A DNA stretch of 8,094 bases. Origin: Gemmatimonadales bacterium. GTDB taxonomy: Bacteria; Gemmatimonadota; Gemmatimonadetes; Gemmatimonadales; GWC2-71-9. Under the pieces are notes generated by a model. The model saw only the letters and a program-made list of their open reading frames with translations, ran no database searches and was not told the origin of the DNA. The position numbers were made by a program, and so were the translations under genes. The stretch covers positions 1 to 8,094 of the forward strand of contig JAUVRV010000103.1 of assembly GCA_030597435.1 (NCBI GenBank). Direction: 5' to 3'. Positions 5,863-8,094 of this stretch are shown piece after piece (the first letter of the stretch is position 1; each line of letters opens with the position of its first letter).

Positions 5863-6334
5863 ACGGTTAACGGGAGCGGTCGCCTGTCTGGGGCTGCTCG
5901 TAGGTTGTGGTGGTGGAGAGCCCGAACCCGAGCAGACTCCGACTCGGACGGCACCCGCGGCGATGAGTCAAGAACCGGCCGCGGATACGGCTGAAGCTCA
6001 AGGCGAGACGGAACTTCTGCGTGAGATATTCGCGTTCCGGGGATCGGGACGGGATCCGTTTCGCTCATTGCTAGAGTCGGGCGAGGTCCGCCCCCTAGTC
6101 CAGGACCTTCGCGTCACGAGCATCACATACGACCCACGCTATCCGGCCGCGAGTGTGGCTGTGTTGCGTGATACCATTGTCAACCAAGCGTACCCTGTCA
6201 GGGTTGGAGACGAGCTAGGCAGGCTGAGGGTTGTTGGCATAAGCCCCGGCGAAGTGACTTTGGTTCTGTCGGAATTTGGCAGTGAACGCCAGGTAGTGTT
6301 GCGCCAGAGGCGCAGGCAGGAGGGAACATCATGA
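5852..6334 (+). CDS. pilP: PilP, pilus assembly lipoprotein
   Basis: This 160-residue lipoprotein connects PilN/PilO to the PilQ secretin. The signal has an Arg-Arg n-region (MTARRL), a hydrophobic stretch and the lipobox LVGC, with Cys19 as the lipidated first mature residue. A low-complexity Pro/Glu/Thr/Ala linker (about 20-55) follows. The conserved PilP element is FRGSGRDPFRSLL (62-74). A small beta domain (about 83-150: VTSITYDPRYPAASVAVLRD, YPVRVGDELGRLRVVGIS, VTLVLSEFG) should bind the N-domains of PilQ. The start is GTG 5852 by ribosome-site spacing; 5849 or 5843 are alternatives that add one or three residues. It overlaps pilO by 11 bases and pilQ by 4 (ATGA), so translation is probably coupled. 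Confidence 0.93.
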   Translation: MTARRLTGAVACLGLLVGCGGGEPEPEQTPTRTAPAAMSQEPAADTAEAQGETELLREIFAFRGSGRDPFRSLLESGEVRPLVQDLRVTSITYDPRYPAASVAVLRDTIVNQAYPVRVGDELGRLRVVGISPGEVTLVLSEFGSERQVVLRQRRRQEGTS

Positions 6335-8094
6335 AGCGGTCGTTGATTCTCGCAGCCGTAGGGTTAACCCTGGCGGCGCCACAAATAATAGCCGGATCTG
6401 GTGACGCAAAGGCGGCTGGCGAGGTAACCGCGGTGAGCGTCCTACCGGGTGCTGGCCGCACTCACGTCGTGATTGACGTTCGTGGCACGGTAACCGTGCG
6501 GGACTTCATGCTCGACAACCCGGCCCGTCTGGTAATCGATTTCGAAGGTGCCCAGTTGAATGCACCGGGCTTGCTCTATGACGGAAAGGCCCGCGGCGGA
6601 ATCGTGAACATCCGATACTCCCAATACGAATCAGATGTGGTAAGGGTCGTGATCGAGCTGGAGTCCATCAGAGGCTATCAGCTGGAAAAAGTAGACGAGA
6701 ACGTGCGCGTCTCGTTTGGCTCTGACCGGTCATTCCAGGCGTGGTCGTCAGCCACGACGGCCAACTGGCCGGAGGTGGAGCAACCATCCACGGATTGGGA
6801 GACGACGTTCAAATCGAACAGGGCTGTGCCGCTGCCGCAGTCACAGCAGCCACCGGTTACGGTAACCTATGATTCGGCACACATCAGAGATGTTGCGGCC
6901 GCGTTCGCCGAGTATAGCGGCAAGTCGATCATAATCGGCAAAGACATCGACGCCCGCGTCAGCGCCACGATCAAGAATCAGCCGTGGGACGTGGCATTCA
7001 TGACGATTCTCGACGCCAACGGCCTCACCGGATCGGAAGACACGCGGGGTATCATCCGTGTCGACAGTCGTGAATCGTTGGCCGCCCGTGACTCGACAGA
7101 GCCGTTGGTGACCAAGGTCATCTCGGTCAACTATGCCAAGGCGGCAACGCTCGCCGCTGTGCTGGCATCCGTGATCTCGGAACGGGGCTCCGTGGTCGCC
7201 GACACCGCTACGAACAAGCTGCTCATTACGGACGTGCAGAGCAGAATCGACGACGATTCAGTGCTTGCCGCACAGCTGGATATTCCGACACCGCAGGTGT
7301 CGATCCAGGCGAAGCTGATCTTTGTGGATCGGACCGACATCGAGGAGTTGGGCATTCAATATGACCTAGGGACTTCCGACCAGTTCTTCAACAAACTGGT
7401 GCAGCGTCCCGACCCATCTTCGGCGGAGGCGATCGATACCGACGGCGACGGGGTCCCCGACGCCATCCGGGCCACGGAGTTCTTCGATGAAGATCAGACG
7501 ATAGTCGATCTGGGCGGGAACGCGTTGTCCGGGATAGCCAATGCCGATGGATTCATCGCGGGCCCTGCTCTTGAACTCATCTTCTCGACCGCCATTGGCG
7601 CGTTCAACTTGACAACGTTTGTCAGAGCCCTACAGCAGGTGCAGCTGGCCGACCTCCAGGCCGAGCCGCTAATCACCGTAGCGGACAACACCACAGCCTA
7701 TATCCTGGTTGGTGAGCGGACACCGATCCGTGTTGTCGACGTGAGTTCACAGGTTGGGGCTGGCGGCCAGGCACCGCGGGCGACGACGGAGATCGTGCCC
7801 ACAGGGTTGCAGCTCGAGGTGACCCCCCACGTCACCCACAACCGCCATGTGCTGATGGAGATCAAGGTCGAGAACTCATCGATCCAGGAAGCACCGGCCG
7901 ATCTAGGCTTCACCTTCCAAACCCAGGTGGTCGAGACTCAGATCCTCGTCGCCGATGGGCAGACCCATGTAATCGGCGGACTCACTGTGAGCGGCGTCAC
8001 TGTGTCTAAGAGCGGGATTCCGTTCCTTGTAGACCTACCGATAGTAGGTGGCCTGTTTGGGTTCACCGAGCGGCGTGAGACCCGGCGTGATCTG
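6331..8094 (+). CDS. pilQ: PilQ, outer-membrane secretin of the type IV pilus (3' end cut)
   Basis: These are the first 588 residues, with no stop before the window edge. PilQ forms the ring through which the pilus leaves the cell. An N-terminal signal peptide (MKRSLILAAVGLTLAA, cut perhaps between residues 21 and 30) is followed by one AMIN domain (about 31-130, peptidoglycan-binding in this family). A Ser/Pro/Gln linker follows, then an STN/N0 domain (about 176-245, VTVTYDSAHIRDVAAAFAEYSG) and a secretin N domain (about 260-318, VISVNYAKAATLAAVL). The secretin domain starts near PQVSIQAKLIFVDR and contains VQLADLQAEPLITVADN, VPTGLQLEVTPHV and the signature GIPFLVDLPIVGGLFG (562-577). Unusually, D369-T-D-G-D-G-V-P-D377 forms a calcium-type loop within the secretin region. 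ATG 6331 has GGAGGG 6 bases upstream and overlaps the pilP stop. Only the last few dozen residues appear to be missing. Confidence 0.97.
   Translation, partial: MKRSLILAAVGLTLAAPQIIAGSGDAKAAGEVTAVSVLPGAGRTHVVIDVRGTVTVRDFMLDNPARLVIDFEGAQLNAPGLLYDGKARGGIVNIRYSQYESDVVRVVIELESIRGYQLEKVDENVRVSFGSDRSFQAWSSATTANWPEVEQPSTDWETTFKSNRAVPLPQSQQPPVTVTYDSAHIRDVAAAFAEYSGKSIIIGKDIDARVSATIKNQPWDVAFMTILDANGLTGSEDTRGIIRVDSRESLAARDSTEPLVTKVISVNYAKAATLAAVLASVISERGSVVADTATNKLLITDVQSRIDDDSVLAAQLDIPTPQVSIQAKLIFVDRTDIEELGIQYDLGTSDQFFNKLVQRPDPSSAEAIDTDGDGVPDAIRATEFFDEDQTIVDLGGNALSGIANADGFIAGPALELIFSTAIGAFNLTTFVRALQQVQLADLQAEPLITVADNTTAYILVGERTPIRVVDVSSQVGAGGQAPRATTEIVPTGLQLEVTPHVTHNRHVLMEIKVENSSIQEAPADLGFTFQTQVVETQILVADGQTHVIGGLTVSGVTVSKSGIPFLVDLPIVGGLFGFTERRETRRDL

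Noticed and set aside
1..8094. CRISPR, transposon ends, tRNA or a defence/toxin-antitoxin system
   Set aside because: No regularly spaced repeats, terminal inverted repeats, transposase-like frame or tRNA-like fold were seen; pilus genes fill the window.

Overview
This window is one continuous block of type IV pilus (T4P) genes, all on the + strand. It runs from major-type pilins, through three minor-pilin-like genes, to the alignment and secretin operon pilM-pilN-pilO-pilP-pilQ. Outer-membrane secretin (PilQ) and lipoprotein (PilP) genes point to a diderm (Gram-negative-type) bacterium of fairly high GC. The gene order, the compact minor pilins with TTG/GTG starts and the protein style suggest Gemmatimonadota or a similar environmental phylum. 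That placement is an impression from protein style, not a search result.

Layout. (1) Bases 1-320 hold the 3' part of a first pilin, cut by the window edge. (2) Bases 430-813 hold a complete paralogous pilin with a textbook class III leader. Between the two lies a strong stem-loop (364-406) without a U-tract, and after the second a clear intrinsic terminator (841-876). (3) Bases 1011-3349 hold three closely packed genes: PilV-like, PilW/GspJ-like and PilX-like. They are separated by 1-7 bases, or slightly overlapping depending on the starts chosen, and probably form one transcript. (4) A 132-base gap at 3350-3481 carries a good sigma70-type promoter (TTGACA, 17-base spacer, TACTGT). (5) Bases 3482-8094 hold pilM, pilN, pilO, pilP and pilQ, tightly spaced or overlapping. 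pilQ is cut by the right edge shortly after the secretin signature. No gene-free stretch exceeds 200 bases. I see no mobile element, tRNA, rRNA or CRISPR array.

How they work together. The pilins form the fibre. The minor pilins probably prime assembly and sit at the tip. PilM (cytoplasmic, actin-like) binds the INLLP motif of PilN. PilN and PilO form the inner-membrane and periplasmic alignment complex. The lipoprotein PilP links them to the PilQ secretin, through which the pilus crosses the outer membrane. The motor ATPases (PilB/PilT), PilC and the prepilin peptidase PilD are not here and must be encoded elsewhere.

This is a conventional machine rather than an unknown system. The less conventional points are a DxDxDGxxD calcium-type loop in the PilQ secretin region, the paralogous tandem pilins with a hairpin between them, a large PilX-like protein with a beta-rich tail and no Glu+5, and an altered phosphate-2 motif in PilM.
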